Positions 32,902 to 42,822 of a DNA stretch of 64,000 nucleotides are shown here, piece by piece. The first letter of the stretch is position 1, and each line of letters opens with the position of its first letter. Position numbers and translations under genes: made by a program. This stretch comes from DATFVJ01 sp963851085. GTDB taxonomy: Bacteria; Actinomycetota; Actinomycetes; Streptosporangiales; Streptosporangiaceae. A model generated the notes under the pieces. It ran no database searches. It was given only the letters and a program-made list of their open reading frames with translations, and was not told the origin of the DNA. The stretch covers positions 186,001 through 250,000 of the forward strand of contig CAWKNX010000023.1 in NCBI GenBank assembly GCA_963851085.1, given 5' to 3'.

Positions 32902-34558
32902 TCAGGCGTCCGGCGGGAGGTCGCCGAGTGCGGCCGCGATGTCGTCTTCGTCCTGGCCAGACTCGTCCAAGGTCTCCATCAGCACATGCAGGGCCTCGTG
33001 CCGTTCGGTGCCGAGGTCGAGCAGCCGCTGCGCGGCCTCCCACAGCTCCGGCGGCTCGCCGCGCCACAGCCGCTCCGCCAGCGCGACGTGACGGTCGATA
33101 TGGGTGGCTTCGTCACTCCGCGCGCCGTGTCGGCCCGCGCCCGGCTGGCTGCCGCGTGCCGTGGTCGGCCGCGAGCAGCTTCCTGCGGTCGGCGGGATCC
33201 GCGGGGTCGAGGCTGGCGAGATCAACTCGCCGTGGCGGCCGGCGAGCAGCGGGAATGCGAACGTGCGCCGCGCGAGCGCCTCCAGGTCACCGTCCGGGAG
33301 GAGCCGGTTGACCAGGTCACGATCAAGGCCGAACGACTCCGGATCGCGGTAGGTCCGCGCGAAGGTGCCGATGGACTCGAACACCGCGTCGAGGGTTGCC
33401 CTGATCGCGCTTCCTGGCAGGCCGCTGCGCCGGCCGGCCCATCGCGTCCATGCGGCGAGCACGTGCGGCATGGCCTCCTGCTCCGCCGGGCTCAGCACCA
33501 CCTTGCGCGGCAGCCAGTCGAGCAGGAACCGCTCCACCTTGATGGGGCTCATCCGCAGCGGGCGGCGGAGATCGTGGTCGCAGCCGTAATCGATGATGCG
33601 ATCGGCGCAGCGGCTCGCCGCCTGCCGGTCGGACAGGTCTTCGGCCTCGTCGGAGGCGAGGAACTCGGCCGCGAGCATGGCTCTGCGGTCCCTGCTCCAG
33701 GCCAGGCCATCCGGGCCAGTCGTGCCCGTCGCCAGCCCCGGGGCGCCCGCAATGGACCCGGCCACCGGCTGGCCGGGTGGGAGTGCGCGGATCCGTGCCC
33801 TGATGAAGGCGTGATAGCCGGCGAAGGAATCGCTGACGCGCGGAGCCGCGGCGCGGTCGGTCTCGGTCAACGCGGCTTCGAGCACGCGCCGCGCCTGCCC
33901 GGGCGGCAGGGGCTCGAAGGCACCGAGACCGATGCCGCCAGTGTCCTCGGGGCGTCGTCCCGCCGTCGCGCGTCCGTGTTCGAGCAGCTTGTCCACCTGC
34001 GAGGTAACCCAGCCGTCACGGAGTATCCCGCCGAAGTTGTAGTCGACGGCGGCGACTAGCGCGTGCCTTTCCTCGCCCGCGTAACTGAAGACGCAGACCA
34101 CCTCGTCGTGGTCACCGTAGGTATCGCGGTTGAGGTAGCAGTCACCTGGCGCGACCTTGCCGACCTGGTCGGCCCAGCGTGGCCGTGGCACGCCGCGCTC
34201 CATCAGCTCGAGCGCAGCCTGCTCCGCCTGCGCGGCCTGCCGGGCGGTGCCGAGGCAGGCGATGCCCGCGAGCAGCGCAAGCGCCGCTGGGCTGTCCTGG
34301 CCGGCGGCGTAGGCGACCAGGCCCTCACCCACCAGTTCCTCGATGTCCGCGCCGCGGCTGCCGCGGGTGCCCAGCTGCCTGATCCCCACGAATCAGCCGC
34401 TGCCCCCACCAGGCGCCGAGAATCTCGCTGACCATGAGTTCGGCGTCCAGCGGGCTGCGCACCGCGAGCAACTCGCGCGCTGCCCTGAGCATGTCGGCGA
34501 ACAGCGCGTTCGGCGGCGGACTCACGCCTGCGGCCGCCACTGTGAGCTGCTTGTCCAT
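32902..34558 (-). CDS. Actinobacterial protein of unknown function (frameshift near 34385)
   Basis: The N-terminal frame (from ATG 34558) reads AAAGVSPPPNALFADMLRAA...AELMVSEILGAWWGQRLI; the coding signal then shifts frame to RQLGTRGSRGADIEELVGEGLVAYAAGQ and continues to 32902. The corrected length is about 550 residues. Conserved-looking blocks: GDCYLNRDTYGDHDEVVCVFSYAGEERHALV, VDYNFGGILRDGWVTSQVDKL, VSDSFAGYHAFIRARIRALP and the tail HEALHVLMETL. I recall similar uncharacterised actinobacterial proteins but know no function; the tail resembles DUF1841-like helical segments. A Gly/Pro/Ala-rich stretch of unstable sequence lies around 33110-33190. Confidence 0.65.
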
Positions 34559-34837
34559 CGCGCGGGCCATTGCGCGAGCCACGGCTCGAACCACCGTGCG
34601 GGCCCTGGCCACTGGGGGGTTTGCTACGGCGTTGGCTCACACTTTTTCCTTGTTGGCCACTCCGCCCGCCTGCCGCGTTGCCTGCGGGCCCGATCTCATC
34701 CATCCGGCCCGGGCACGCGCCTGCAGACTTAGCCGCGCCTGGCCCGGCACGGATCAAGCCTCTCAGATTCGCGCACCGCAACGCCAACGTGACGCGGGCG
34801 GTTCGCGCCCGCCGTACGTTCTCGTGGCGCGCCTGGG

Positions 34838-35125
34838 TCAGGCGGGTTCATGCGTTCGGCGAATGGCTAGCGCCCGGACGGCGGCACCGAGTTCACCAGC
34901 CCGAGCAGATGCTCGCGCGCGAGCCCGCTCGACCAGTCCACTCGTGACCGCGAGCCCCAGGTGCTCCGCGCAGATCCACGTATCGGCGACACAGCGCGCG
35001 ATCGTGGCGGGTGCCAGCGCGGGGAACTCGGCGGTGAGCCGGCTGGTGACCGGCTCGCTGGCGGTCGAAGCCGTCCGGAGAACCTGCTGCGCCCCTGTGA
35101 CGGCGCGCTGTATCACTGCCTGCAT
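34838..35125 (-). CDS. Small helical actinobacterial protein
   Basis: 95 residues from ATG 35125, preceded by AGAGGTCC. The central sequence LTAEFPALAPATIARCVADTWICAEHLGLAVTSGLVERARARA recalls a short actinobacterial family with conserved RCV-D and H-G residues, of unknown function. It is upstream of, and in the same direction as, the unknown 32902-34558 gene, with 280 bp between them that show no further gene. Confidence 0.5.
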   Translation of the reverse strand: MQAVIQRAVTGAQQVLRTASTASEPVTSRLTAEFPALAPATIARCVADTWICAEHLGLAVTSGLVERARARASARAGELGAAVRALAIRRTHEPA

Positions 35126-35991
35126 CTTGGACCTCTGTAAGCGTGTATCAGCATGCCTGGGCCACGCGGCACTGCCACAGTCCCATTCCAGCCCTCTTGA
35201 CCGTACTGTCAAGAGCCGGTGACGTAAACCGCGCGTTACTTCTGTATGGCTCTGCTTGGCCGCGGCTCGCGCTGTGCTACCGAGTCCCCGCGGACGCTGA
35301 CGCCGCGGACCTGCCGCGTGTCAGCCAAATATCCATCCCGCAGGATCCCCCGATAGCCGCCGGTTGGAGCTCCGTCACAGTAGTGTAAGACCTGCTACAG
35401 CGGTGCTGTCATGTCGCAATTCAAGATCTTTCTGACCTAGGTCTTCACGAACTTGCGGTAGGATCTGGCTCCCTCAGTGGCGAGCCCGCCTGGCGTGACG
35501 AGCCTAAGTTCGCGGCGGCCGGCAAGACTGGGCGGCGGAAGAGCCGTTGCGGTCGTTAGCACTGGCCGGGCAGGTGGCCGCGCACCACTTCCCGCTGCGG
35601 TCGCGGGAACCCGGCGCGGATAATGCCGCGGCCGCCGCGGGGCCCGGTCTAGAGCCGGGTAGCGGGCTGGGGTATCAAAGTTACGCATAAACGGCGGAAG
35701 AGTTGTCGATGCCGCTCGCTGGGCACGTTCCGGGGTGCCACTTCCGGCGGCGGCCGCCGGAACCCGGTGCGGATCAGGCTGCGGCCGCCGCGGTAAGGGG
35801 TCAAGAAGCCGGGTAACGGAGCTGGGCGTGCACGCCGTCTGATGGCCCCGTCTGGCGCGTACAGGTCCCCAGTACCATGCCAAGACCGATAGCCTGCTGT
35901 ATTCAGGGCACACTGCACGTCACCCAGCACAGCAGAAGGCCGAAGGGAGCCATCGCATGGCAGGCGCCGGCCCCACGCGGGGGTCTCTAGC
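35126..35991. other. 866-bp intergenic region with a 151-bp spaced direct repeat
   Basis: No supported gene. Segments beginning GGGAACCCGGCGCGGAT (about 35608) and GGAACCCGGTGCGGATC (about 35759), each followed by TGCGGCCGCCGCGG-like sequence and a GCCGGGTA element, are imperfect direct repeats. They produce proline/arginine-rich open frames without homology. The promoter of the downstream phosphatase should lie at the right end. Confidence 0.5.
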
Positions 35992-38136
35992 GTGAGCACG
36001 GACACATCCGTGCCGCAGCCACGGGTGTCCGGGCTGGCCGTCTCCGATTCCGCGTTGCTCGCGACGCTGTTGCGTGAAGCGCCGATCGGATTCGCGTTCT
36101 TCGACCCGGATCTGCGGTTCCTGCGCGTGAACCGTACGCTTGCGCGCTTGCACGGGCTGGGTCACCGTGAGCATCTGGGGCGGCAGCCGTCGGAGATCTG
36201 GCCGCCGACCTCGCCACGAGAGTCGAGTCGGCGGTGCGGCGGGTACTGGCAGAGGACCAGCCGGTCTTCGAGGCCGACCAGCAGATCGCGACCGTCGTAG
36301 CCGGAGACGCGCCACGCGCCGTCGCCGGACGGGCCGCAGGTGGCGGATCGAGCCGATCTCCGCCGGAGAGATCAGGCGGAAGTCCACCACTGGGCATTCT
36401 CCTGGTTCCCCTCGCACGATCCGGACGGGAAGATCACCGGCGTCGTTCTGATCGCGGTGGACGTCACCGACCGGCAGCACAGCGAGGAGGCGGTCCGCAG
36501 GAGCGAGGAGCGGTACCGGTCCCTCGTCCGGGCGGGCGCGCAGGTCGTCTGGGTGACCACGCCCACCGGCGAGATCGCGGAGGACTCGCCGGAATGGCGG
36601 GCGATCACCGGCCAGACACTCGGCGAGTACCTCGGCAGCGGCTGGCTGGACGCCATCCATCCCGAGGACCGCGAGCGGGTGGAGCACGCGTGGCGCGAGT
36701 GCGTGCGGACCGGTGCGATCTTCGACACTTCGTACCGGGTCCGCACCCGCGCGAGGGCGTACCGGTACTACGACGTGCGGGCTGTGCCCATCATGCGCGA
36801 CGGTGAGGTGGTCGAGTGGGTCGGTGCCAACACCGACGTCACTGGCCAGCGTGAGGCCGAGGAGATGCGCGGTCGTCTGACCGAGCAGTTGTCAGCCGCG
36901 GCGCTGCGCACGGCCAGGCTGCAGCAGGCGACGTCGATGCTCGCCGAGGCGCTCACCGTGGAGCAGGTCGTCGAGGTGATCACGGAGGTCGGCCGGTCGG
37001 CGATCGGCGCGGACCGTTCCGCTGTCGCCCTGATTGATCCTGAACGGCTGCGCTTGAAGACAATCAACGCGGCCGGGATCCCCGATAGCCCGGGCTCACA
37101 TGGCGACGACATACCGCTCGACAGGCCGAGCATCATGACGACCGCGATCCTCACCCGGCGGCCCGTCCTGATCGAGACCCCGGACGCGCTGCGCGCGTAC
37201 TTCGAGCCGGAGACGAACTTCGACCTCTTCCTCGAGCACACCGACGAACGAGCCTGGGTCGGGCTGCCCCTGCTCGCGGCCGGTGCGCCGCTCGGCGCGC
37301 TCAGGTTCTCCTTCGCCCGGCCAAGGAAGATAACCGAAGAGGAGCGTGTGTTCCTCGAGGCGCTGGCCGGTCAGTGCGCACTCGCGGTCGAGCGGGCGAC
37401 CCTGTTCGAGCGTGAGCACACGACTGCGGAGACCCTGCAGCGCAGCCTGCTGCCGGACCGGTTGCCCGATGTGCCGGGCATCGTGCTTGAGGCGAGGTAT
37501 CTGCCGGTCACGAGCAACATGGAGATCGGCGGCGACTGGTACGACGCGTTCGTGCTGGCGGATGGTCGCCTTGCGGTCGCGGTTGGAGACGTGATGGGCA
37601 AAGGGGTCACAGCGGCGGCGGGAATGGGCCGGGTCAGCAATGCGCTTCGCGCGCTCGCCCTCACCGACCCGCGCCCTGCGGCGGTCCTTACCGGGCTCGA
37701 CCGGCTGTTCGCCGCCACCGAGCTTGAGGAGCAGGTCACGACTGTCGCTTACGTGGTCATCGATCCGGTGACCGGGGAAGGCGTCGGTGGCAACGCCGGC
37801 CATCTGCCGCCACTGCTACTGTCAGCAGACGGCTCGCCGCACCTCGACACGACGCCCGCGGGCACCCCGCTCGGCTGGGCGAGCCCGCGCAAGCAGTACG
37901 CTTTCCGCCTGCAAAAGGGCAACACGGCGGTCTGGTACTCCGATGGACTAGTGGAGAGCCGCGACCGCGGCCTCGATACCGGCCTTGACGAACTCGTCAT
38001 GGTCGCCGGGCAGGCATCCCCGGAGGTGATCGCACATCCTGACAGGCTGCTTGAGTACCTGGTGGACCGGATGCTCGCAGGTCACGAGCAGGACGACGAT
38101 GTCACCGTCCTCGTACTTCAGGTGCCACAAGAATGA
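35992..38136 (+). CDS. PAS-PAS-GAF-SpoIIE (PP2C) serine phosphatase, two frameshifts near the 5' end
   Basis: From GTG 35992: PAS 1 (LLREAPIGFAFFDPDLRFLRVN), a frame change near 36205 (continuing DLATRVESAVRRVLAEDQPVFEAD) and another at about 36290-36370 back to the first frame (HHWAFSWFPSHDPDGKITG), PAS 2 (EERYRSLVRAGAQVVWVT), GAF (LTVEQVVEVITEVGRSAIGADRSAVALID) and a SpoIIE phosphatase (LQRSLLPDRLPDVPG, GGDWYDAFVL, GDVMGKGVTAAAGMG, NAGHLPPLLL, WYSDGLVE, DDDVTVLVL). Corrected length is about 710 residues. Such phosphatases act on anti-sigma factor antagonists; the neighbouring gene is hrdB, which may be coincidence. Translation from an internal start (GTG/ATG near 36340) would still give PAS-GAF-phosphatase. 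Confidence 0.82.
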
Positions 38137-38310
38137 TGTGCATGAGCGCAGGTGAGAACCCGAGGGACCTCGGTCACCGCCGCAGCCAGACTGCCCGATT
38201 GGGACGATGCACCGCCTCGGGCCGCCTAATGTGGTGGATGGGATGGTCCACGAAACCGGGTTCTCCCAGCAGGGTCCGAATCTCGCCAGATGTTCGCAGG
38301 AGAGGTATCT

Positions 38311-39857
38311 GTGTCGCCGGCTAGACAGCAGCGAGAAACAGCGGTCGCACTTGTGGATGACGCCGTGCCCGCGCCAGGAGAAGGCGAGCTGGGCGCGGAT
38401 TCCGGGCGGGTGCGCCGGGGCGCGGCGAGAAAACGGCCGCGCGCAGTGGACGAGCCGACCGCTGAGTCGCCGACCCCCGCGTCGCCGACCTCCGCGTCGG
38501 CTCCGGGCGCGGAGCACGCTCCGCGCAAGAAGGGCGGGCCCCGGTCGGATGAGACCGGCCCGGCCGGATCACCACCGGTCGGGCGAGCTTGACGTCGGCC
38601 CGGACGACGTGGCCGACGCCGACGCCGTGGCCGACGACCTCGATCTGATAGGCCCGGACGACGTCGGCGACCTGGACGACCTCGAAGACGTCGACGTCAC
38701 CGACGAGGAGATCGTCGCGGAAATCGGTCGTGGTCGTGGATGACGGTGCCGATGTCGCTGACGTCGACGACGCCGCCGATGTCGAAGAGGCCGTGGACGG
38801 CAGCGACGGCCCCGACGGCGTGACCGCCGGGCGGGAGGTGAACCAGGCCGCCGGTGCGGCGGCGGACACCGAGACAGATGACGAGGCTTTCGTCTACGGC
38901 GACGACGACGAGGATCTCCCTGCGGCTCAGGTCGCCTCGGCAGGCGCCACCGCCGACCCGGTGAAGGACTATCTCAAGCAGATCGGGAAGGTGCCGCTGC
39001 TCAATGCCGAGCAGGAGGTTGAGCTGGCGAAGCGGATCGAGGCGGGGCTGTTCGCCGAGGAGAAGCTCGCCGCGGACGGCACCCGGCTCGGTGTGGACGG
39101 CCGGGCTGATCTGGAGTGGATCGCCGAGGACGGCAGGCGCGCCAAGAACCACCTGCTGGAGGCGAACCTTCGGCTCGTGGTGTCGCTCGCGAAGCGGTAC
39201 ACGGGCCGCGGGATGCTGTTCCTTGACCTGATCCAGGAAGGCAACCTGGGCCTTATCCGCGCGGTCGAGAAGTTCGACTACACCAAGGGATACAAGTTCT
39301 CCACCTATGCGACGTGGTGGATCAGGCAGGCCATCACCCGTGCCATGGCCGATCAGGCACGGACGATCCGCATCCCCGTGCACATGGTGGAAGTGATCAA
39401 CAAGCTTGCCCGGGTGCAGCGGCAGATGCTTCAGGATCTGGGGCGTGAGCCAACGCCGGAGGAACTCGCGGCCGAGCTCGACATGACGCCCGAGAAGGTC
39501 ATTGAGGTACAGAAGTACGGCCGTGAGCCCATCTCGCTGCACACGCCGCTCGGCGAGGACGGTGACAGCGAGTTCGGCGACCTGATCGAGGACTCCGAGG
39601 CCATCCAGCCAGGGGAGGCGGTCAGCTTCACCCTGCTGCAAGAGCAGCTGCACTCGGTTCTCGACACGCTGTCCGAGCGTGAGGCAGGCGTGGTCTCGAT
39701 GCGGTTCGGGCTCACCGACGGGCAGCCCAAGACGCTCGACGAGATCGGCAAGGTCTACGGCGTGACCAGGGAGCGGATCCGCCAGATCGAGTCCAAGACC
39801 ATGTCGAAGCTGCGCCACCCTTCCCGTTCCCAGGTGCTGCGCGACTACCTCGACTGA
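38311..39857 (+). CDS. hrdB: Primary RNA polymerase sigma factor HrdB/RpoD (apparent frameshifts in the acidic N-terminus)
   Basis: Directs RNA polymerase to housekeeping promoters. From about 38940 all sigma-70 regions are intact: 1.2 DPVKDYLKQIGKVPLLNAEQE, 2 LVVSLAKRYTGRGMLFLDLIQE...TYATWWIRQAITRAMADQ, 3, and 4 ending GVTRERIRQIESKTMSKLRHP...LRDYLD. Upstream the coding signal runs through three frames: GTG 38311 (site AGGAGAGG) gives SPARQQRETAV..., a change near 38575 gives GELDVGPDDVADADAVADD...DVTDEEIVAEI, and a change near 38725 enters the core frame. An intact primary sigma factor is essential, so either the two indels are sequence errors or translation starts at ATG 38742 or another internal codon. 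Confidence 0.9.
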
Positions 39858-39873
39858 TCCAGCCCCGCGCGTC

Positions 39874-39912
39874 GCCGTGACGCCGCCCGCCACTCGCGGG
39901 CGGCGTCACGGC
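39874..39912 (+). terminator. Strong hairpin after hrdB
   Basis: Perfect 17-bp stem, GCCGTGACGCCGCCCGC with its complement, 5-nt loop, 16 bp after the hrdB stop. A second, diverged half-copy of the stem follows to about 39957. No T-tract. Confidence 0.75.
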
Positions 39913-39980
39913 GTCTGGCCCGCCCGCCACCTGCGGGCCGCGTCACGGCGTCCAGCCGTCCCCGTCAGGCCAGCGGTTCC

Positions 39981-40031
39981 ATGATCGCGGTAACTTTGCC
40001 ACGGTATGTGCCGGAAAGTTACCGCGATCAC
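39981..40031. repeat. Dispersed palindromic element, copy 3
   Basis: Arms TGATCGCGGTAACTTT (39982-39997) and complement (40015-40030). The flank to about 40115 resembles that of copy 1 (GGCGCTG, CCTGAATCGTGATCGATGGC versus the related word at about 1683, GGGCGCC-GATA-CGC). Confidence 0.8.
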
Positions 40032-40226
40032 GAAAGCCGGCGCTGTCCGGGACGCTCCCATGGCCTGAATCGTGATCGATGGCCCGTTGGGCGCCTGATA
40101 GCGCCCCCAGCGGGCCAACCATCAAGCTCATCCGCCGGCCGTCGCCGCGCGCCGCTCACGGATGACGGCGGCGTGGTGGGTGAATCAGTCGGTCGGCTGC
40201 TGGCCGGACGTGGCAGGCTGATTCAA

Positions 40227-40357
40227 ATGAGGGATTCTGAGATCCGTGTCCGCACCGCGGTGGTCGCAGACGTCGACGCGATCATCGATGTGCATATCAA
40301 GGGGGGAGCGTCTACTACGACGGTTTCATCGCGCAGGAACGGCTCACGCGGCACGCT
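40227..40357 (+). pseudogene. Remnant of a GNAT-like acetyltransferase N-terminus
   Basis: ATG 40227 opens MRDSEIRVRTAVVADVDAIIDVHIKGG, the first strand-helix of many GNAT domains; after about 26 codons the likely frame moves (YYDGFIAQERLTRHALLA) and then runs into the 3' end of ppk2 on the other strand. Too short for an acetyltransferase; probably a truncated leftover. The assignment rests on one short motif. Confidence 0.3.
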
Positions 40358-41239
40358 TTACTGGCGCCGGCGAGAGCCGTCGCCGTTCGCGGCGAGCAGT
40401 GCGGCCGCGTGGTCTGGTACGTAGGTCTGGGACTCACGCGGCATCCGCACATAGCCCTGCGCGGGCGGCCGGGACGGCAACTCCAGCGGGCGCCACTGGA
40501 CATCGTGATAGGGGATGCTCGAGACCAGGTGCGCGATCATGTTGATGCGTGCGCGCCGCTTGTCGTCACTCTCGACGACGTACCAGGGAGCCTCCGGAAT
40601 GTCGGTGTGCACGAACATCTCGTCCTTTGCCCGCGAGTAGTCCTCCCACTTGGTGATGGACTCAAGGTCCATTGGGGACAGCTTCCAGCGGCGCATCGGA
40701 TCATCGAGCCTGGACCTGAACCGGATCTGCTGCTCGGCGTCGCTTACCGAGAACCAGTATTTGCGGAGCAGGATCCCCTCCTCGACCAGCAACCGCTCGA
40801 AGATGGGGCACTGGTGGAGGAACCTCTTGTACTCCTCCTTGGTGCAAAAACCCATCACGTGCTCGACGCCCGCCCGGTTGTACCAGCTGCGGTCGAACAG
40901 CACGATCTGACCTGCGGCGGGCAGGTGCTCAACGTAGCGCTGGAAGTACCACTGCGACCGCTCACGTTCGGTCGGCGCTGGCAGCGCGGCGATCCTGGCG
41001 ACGCGGGGATTGAGGTACTGGGTGACCCGCTTGATCGTGCTCCCCTTGCCTGCCGCGTCACGCCCTTCGAAGATCACGATTGCCCGCTGCCCCTCCGCCC
41101 GCACCCACTCCTGGAGCTTGACGAGTTCCGCCTGCAAGCGGACCAGTTCCTGCTCGTAGATGCCCCGCGGCAGCCGTTTGGCATCCGCGGCCTTGATCTT
41201 ACGGGCCGTGGCCTTCACCTTGCCGTCCTTGTGCGCCAC
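40358..41239 (-). CDS. ppk2: Polyphosphate kinase 2
   Basis: Uses polyphosphate to phosphorylate nucleoside diphosphates (or the reverse). Walker A in FEGRDAAGKGSTIKRV, RSQWYFQRYVEHLPAAGQIV, Walker B-like DRSWYNRAGVEHVMGF and a lid with RSRLDDPMRRWKLSPMDL are all PPK2 hallmarks; single-domain length of about 293. ATG 41245 has GGGAGG only one base away, whereas the GTG at 41239 sits at a good distance, so I favour GTG. It stands alone, facing the GNAT remnant. Confidence 0.92.
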   Translation of the reverse strand: MAHKDGKVKATARKIKAADAKRLPRGIYEQELVRLQAELVKLQEWVRAEGQRAIVIFEGRDAAGKGSTIKRVTQYLNPRVARIAALPAPTERERSQWYFQRYVEHLPAAGQIVLFDRSWYNRAGVEHVMGFCTKEEYKRFLHQCPIFERLLVEEGILLRKYWFSVSDAEQQIRFRSRLDDPMRRWKLSPMDLESITKWEDYSRAKDEMFVHTDIPEAPWYVVESDDKRRARINMIAHLVSSIPYHDVQWRPLELPSRPPAQGYVRMPRESQTYVPDHAAALLAANGDGSRRRQ

Positions 41240-41318
41240 CGTCATTCCTCCCTAGCTACTGGGTAAGGACGTACCCGGCAAACGGCAGGCGATCCTGGCA
41301 GATATCACCCCGGCCATG

Positions 41319-42068
41319 TCAGCCGAGCGGGACAAGCAGATCCTCCTCGGCGGTGAGCACCTCGCCGGGAAAGGCAGCAGCCGCCTCGGCGACCGATACC
41401 GCGCGGTCGCTGCCTGGCCAGAAATGGGTCAGCATGAGCCGCCGCGCCCCGGCACGCGCCGCCCACTCGCCGGCCTCGGTGGCGGTCAGGTCCAGCCGCA
41501 CCTGGCCGGATGGCGGTGCGCCCTGCACGGTCGCCTCCACGATGAATAGGTCGGCGCCCGCGCCGAGGTCGGCGAGCGCGGGGTCAGGGCCCGTGTCGCC
41601 GGTGTAGGCGAGCGTCATCCCCGGCGCCTCCAGCCGGACCCCGGCGTTGGGCAGGTGATGCGGAAGTTCAAGACCCCTTATCCCGAACGGCCCCGCTCGC
41701 TGCGGCCACTCAAGCTCATAGACGTCATACACCTCGTGGAGGTCGGCGCGGGGGTCGAACGCGGCCAGCCGCTCGATCACGCCTTCTATGCAGAACAGCG
41801 GGATCCTGCGGAGCTTCGCGTCGCCGTAGGCACGTGCCCGGTACAGCGCATGGGCATCCACACAGTGGTCGGCGTGCCCGTGAGTGAGAACCACGGCGTC
41901 GACCTGGTCGGCGGGGCAGTGCGTGATCAGCCGGGGGAAGGTGGCGTAACCGAGGTCCAGGACGATGCGGAAGCCATCCCATTCGACCAGGAAGCCAGAC
42001 GCCGCGCGCCCGGCTTCTGGCCAGCCGCCGCAGCCGCCGAGGACGCGCAGGCTCCGCATGAGACTCAT
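41319..42068 (-). CDS. Metallo-beta-lactamase-fold hydrolase (RNase Z-like)
   Basis: 249 residues from ATG 42068. It has the zinc motif HGHADHC in DAVVLTHGHADHCVDA, a further histidine in LELPHHLPNAGV, the Asp in LAYTGDTGPDPAL and a final His in RLMLTHFWPGSD. This pattern fits the RNase Z/ElaC-like branch of the fold, frequent next to murI/rph in other actinobacteria, but here it is isolated. Substrate unknown; cytoplasmic. The ribosome site is weak and ATG 42059 is another possible start. Confidence 0.82.
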   Translation of the reverse strand: MSLMRSLRVLGGCGGWPEAGRAASGFLVEWDGFRIVLDLGYATFPRLITHCPADQVDAVVLTHGHADHCVDAHALYRARAYGDAKLRRIPLFCIEGVIERLAAFDPRADLHEVYDVYELEWPQRAGPFGIRGLELPHHLPNAGVRLEAPGMTLAYTGDTGPDPALADLGAGADLFIVEATVQGAPPSGQVRLDLTATEAGEWAARAGARRLMLTHFWPGSDRAVSVAEAAAAFPGEVLTAEEDLLVPLG

Positions 42069-42230
42069 TGTGTCAGCGCGGGTCCCCACCTGCGCGGGCA
42101 CGGGCGCGCCCCACAGGTCCTGGTTGTCGCGCGGCTGGCCAAAGATCTCCGGGAGACGCCCTGAGCGAGGCGCGCGGGGAAAACGGCGCCCCGCCGCCCA
42201 TCAGGACGGCGGGGCGCGTGGAAAATGGGC

Positions 42231-42455
42231 TCAGCGCTCGCGAGCCGTCTCCTCAGCATGAGACAGCCGCTGTGTCTCGTCCTGGATTTCTACCGCTATC
42301 TTGATCAGCGCCGACGCGTGCTTCCTGTTGTGATGCGCGCAGAACAGCAGCTCACCGGAGTTGGCGAGCAGGACACGGACGTATGCCTGGGCACCGCAGC
42401 GGTCACAACGGTCCGCGGCGGTGAGCGGCTTGGTAGGGGCTAGAGCTCCGTTCAA
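42231..42455 (-). CDS. Small zinc-ribbon-like protein (DUF7455 type)
   Basis: 74 residues if translation begins at TTG 42455, which has a GAGGAAG site and gives the expected LNGALAPTKPLTAADRCDRC opening; the open frame continues upstream without coding character. C-x2-C (RCDRCGAQAYV) and C-x2-H (LFCAHHNRKH) form a probable zinc site. The family is widely conserved in actinobacteria near hrdB/parE; the function is unknown. Confidence 0.8.
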   Translation of the reverse strand: MNGALAPTKPLTAADRCDRCGAQAYVRVLLANSGELLFCAHHNRKHASALIKIAVEIQDETQRLSHAEETARER

Positions 42456-42822
42456 GGTCGCTTCCTCGCCTTCAGCTGTCTTCCTTCGTGCGGTTCCGGC
42501 TTTGTGGTCCGGCCCGATCAATCTTCTGTGACTCTCAGCTCACCACAACACTTTGCCGGACCTCGACGTTCCCAATCCGACTCCTCGTACGCCACAAGCG
42601 AAAGTCCGCGTGAAGTGACCTAAGTCACTGCCGACTTACTGTAACGCCTTAGTTCACCTCAGTAACTGGTTTCGCTCACGGAAATGCCATCATTGGATAC
42701 TCTGCGCGCTCATGACCCGGCCTGCGGCGTGCCTGTCCCGCGATGTCAGCGGGACCGGCTACCCTGCGGTGAGGCATCCGTCCCCGCCGCTGGCGAGGAT
42801 CCGCGCCTGGAGGAGACCACCC
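42456..42822. other. Divergent promoter region of the zinc protein and parE
   Basis: 367 bp. It contains the palindrome AGTGAC-CTAA-GTCACT at 42614-42629 and an AT-richer stretch at about 42620-42690, the likely promoter area for both divergent genes. No gene seen. Confidence 0.5.
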
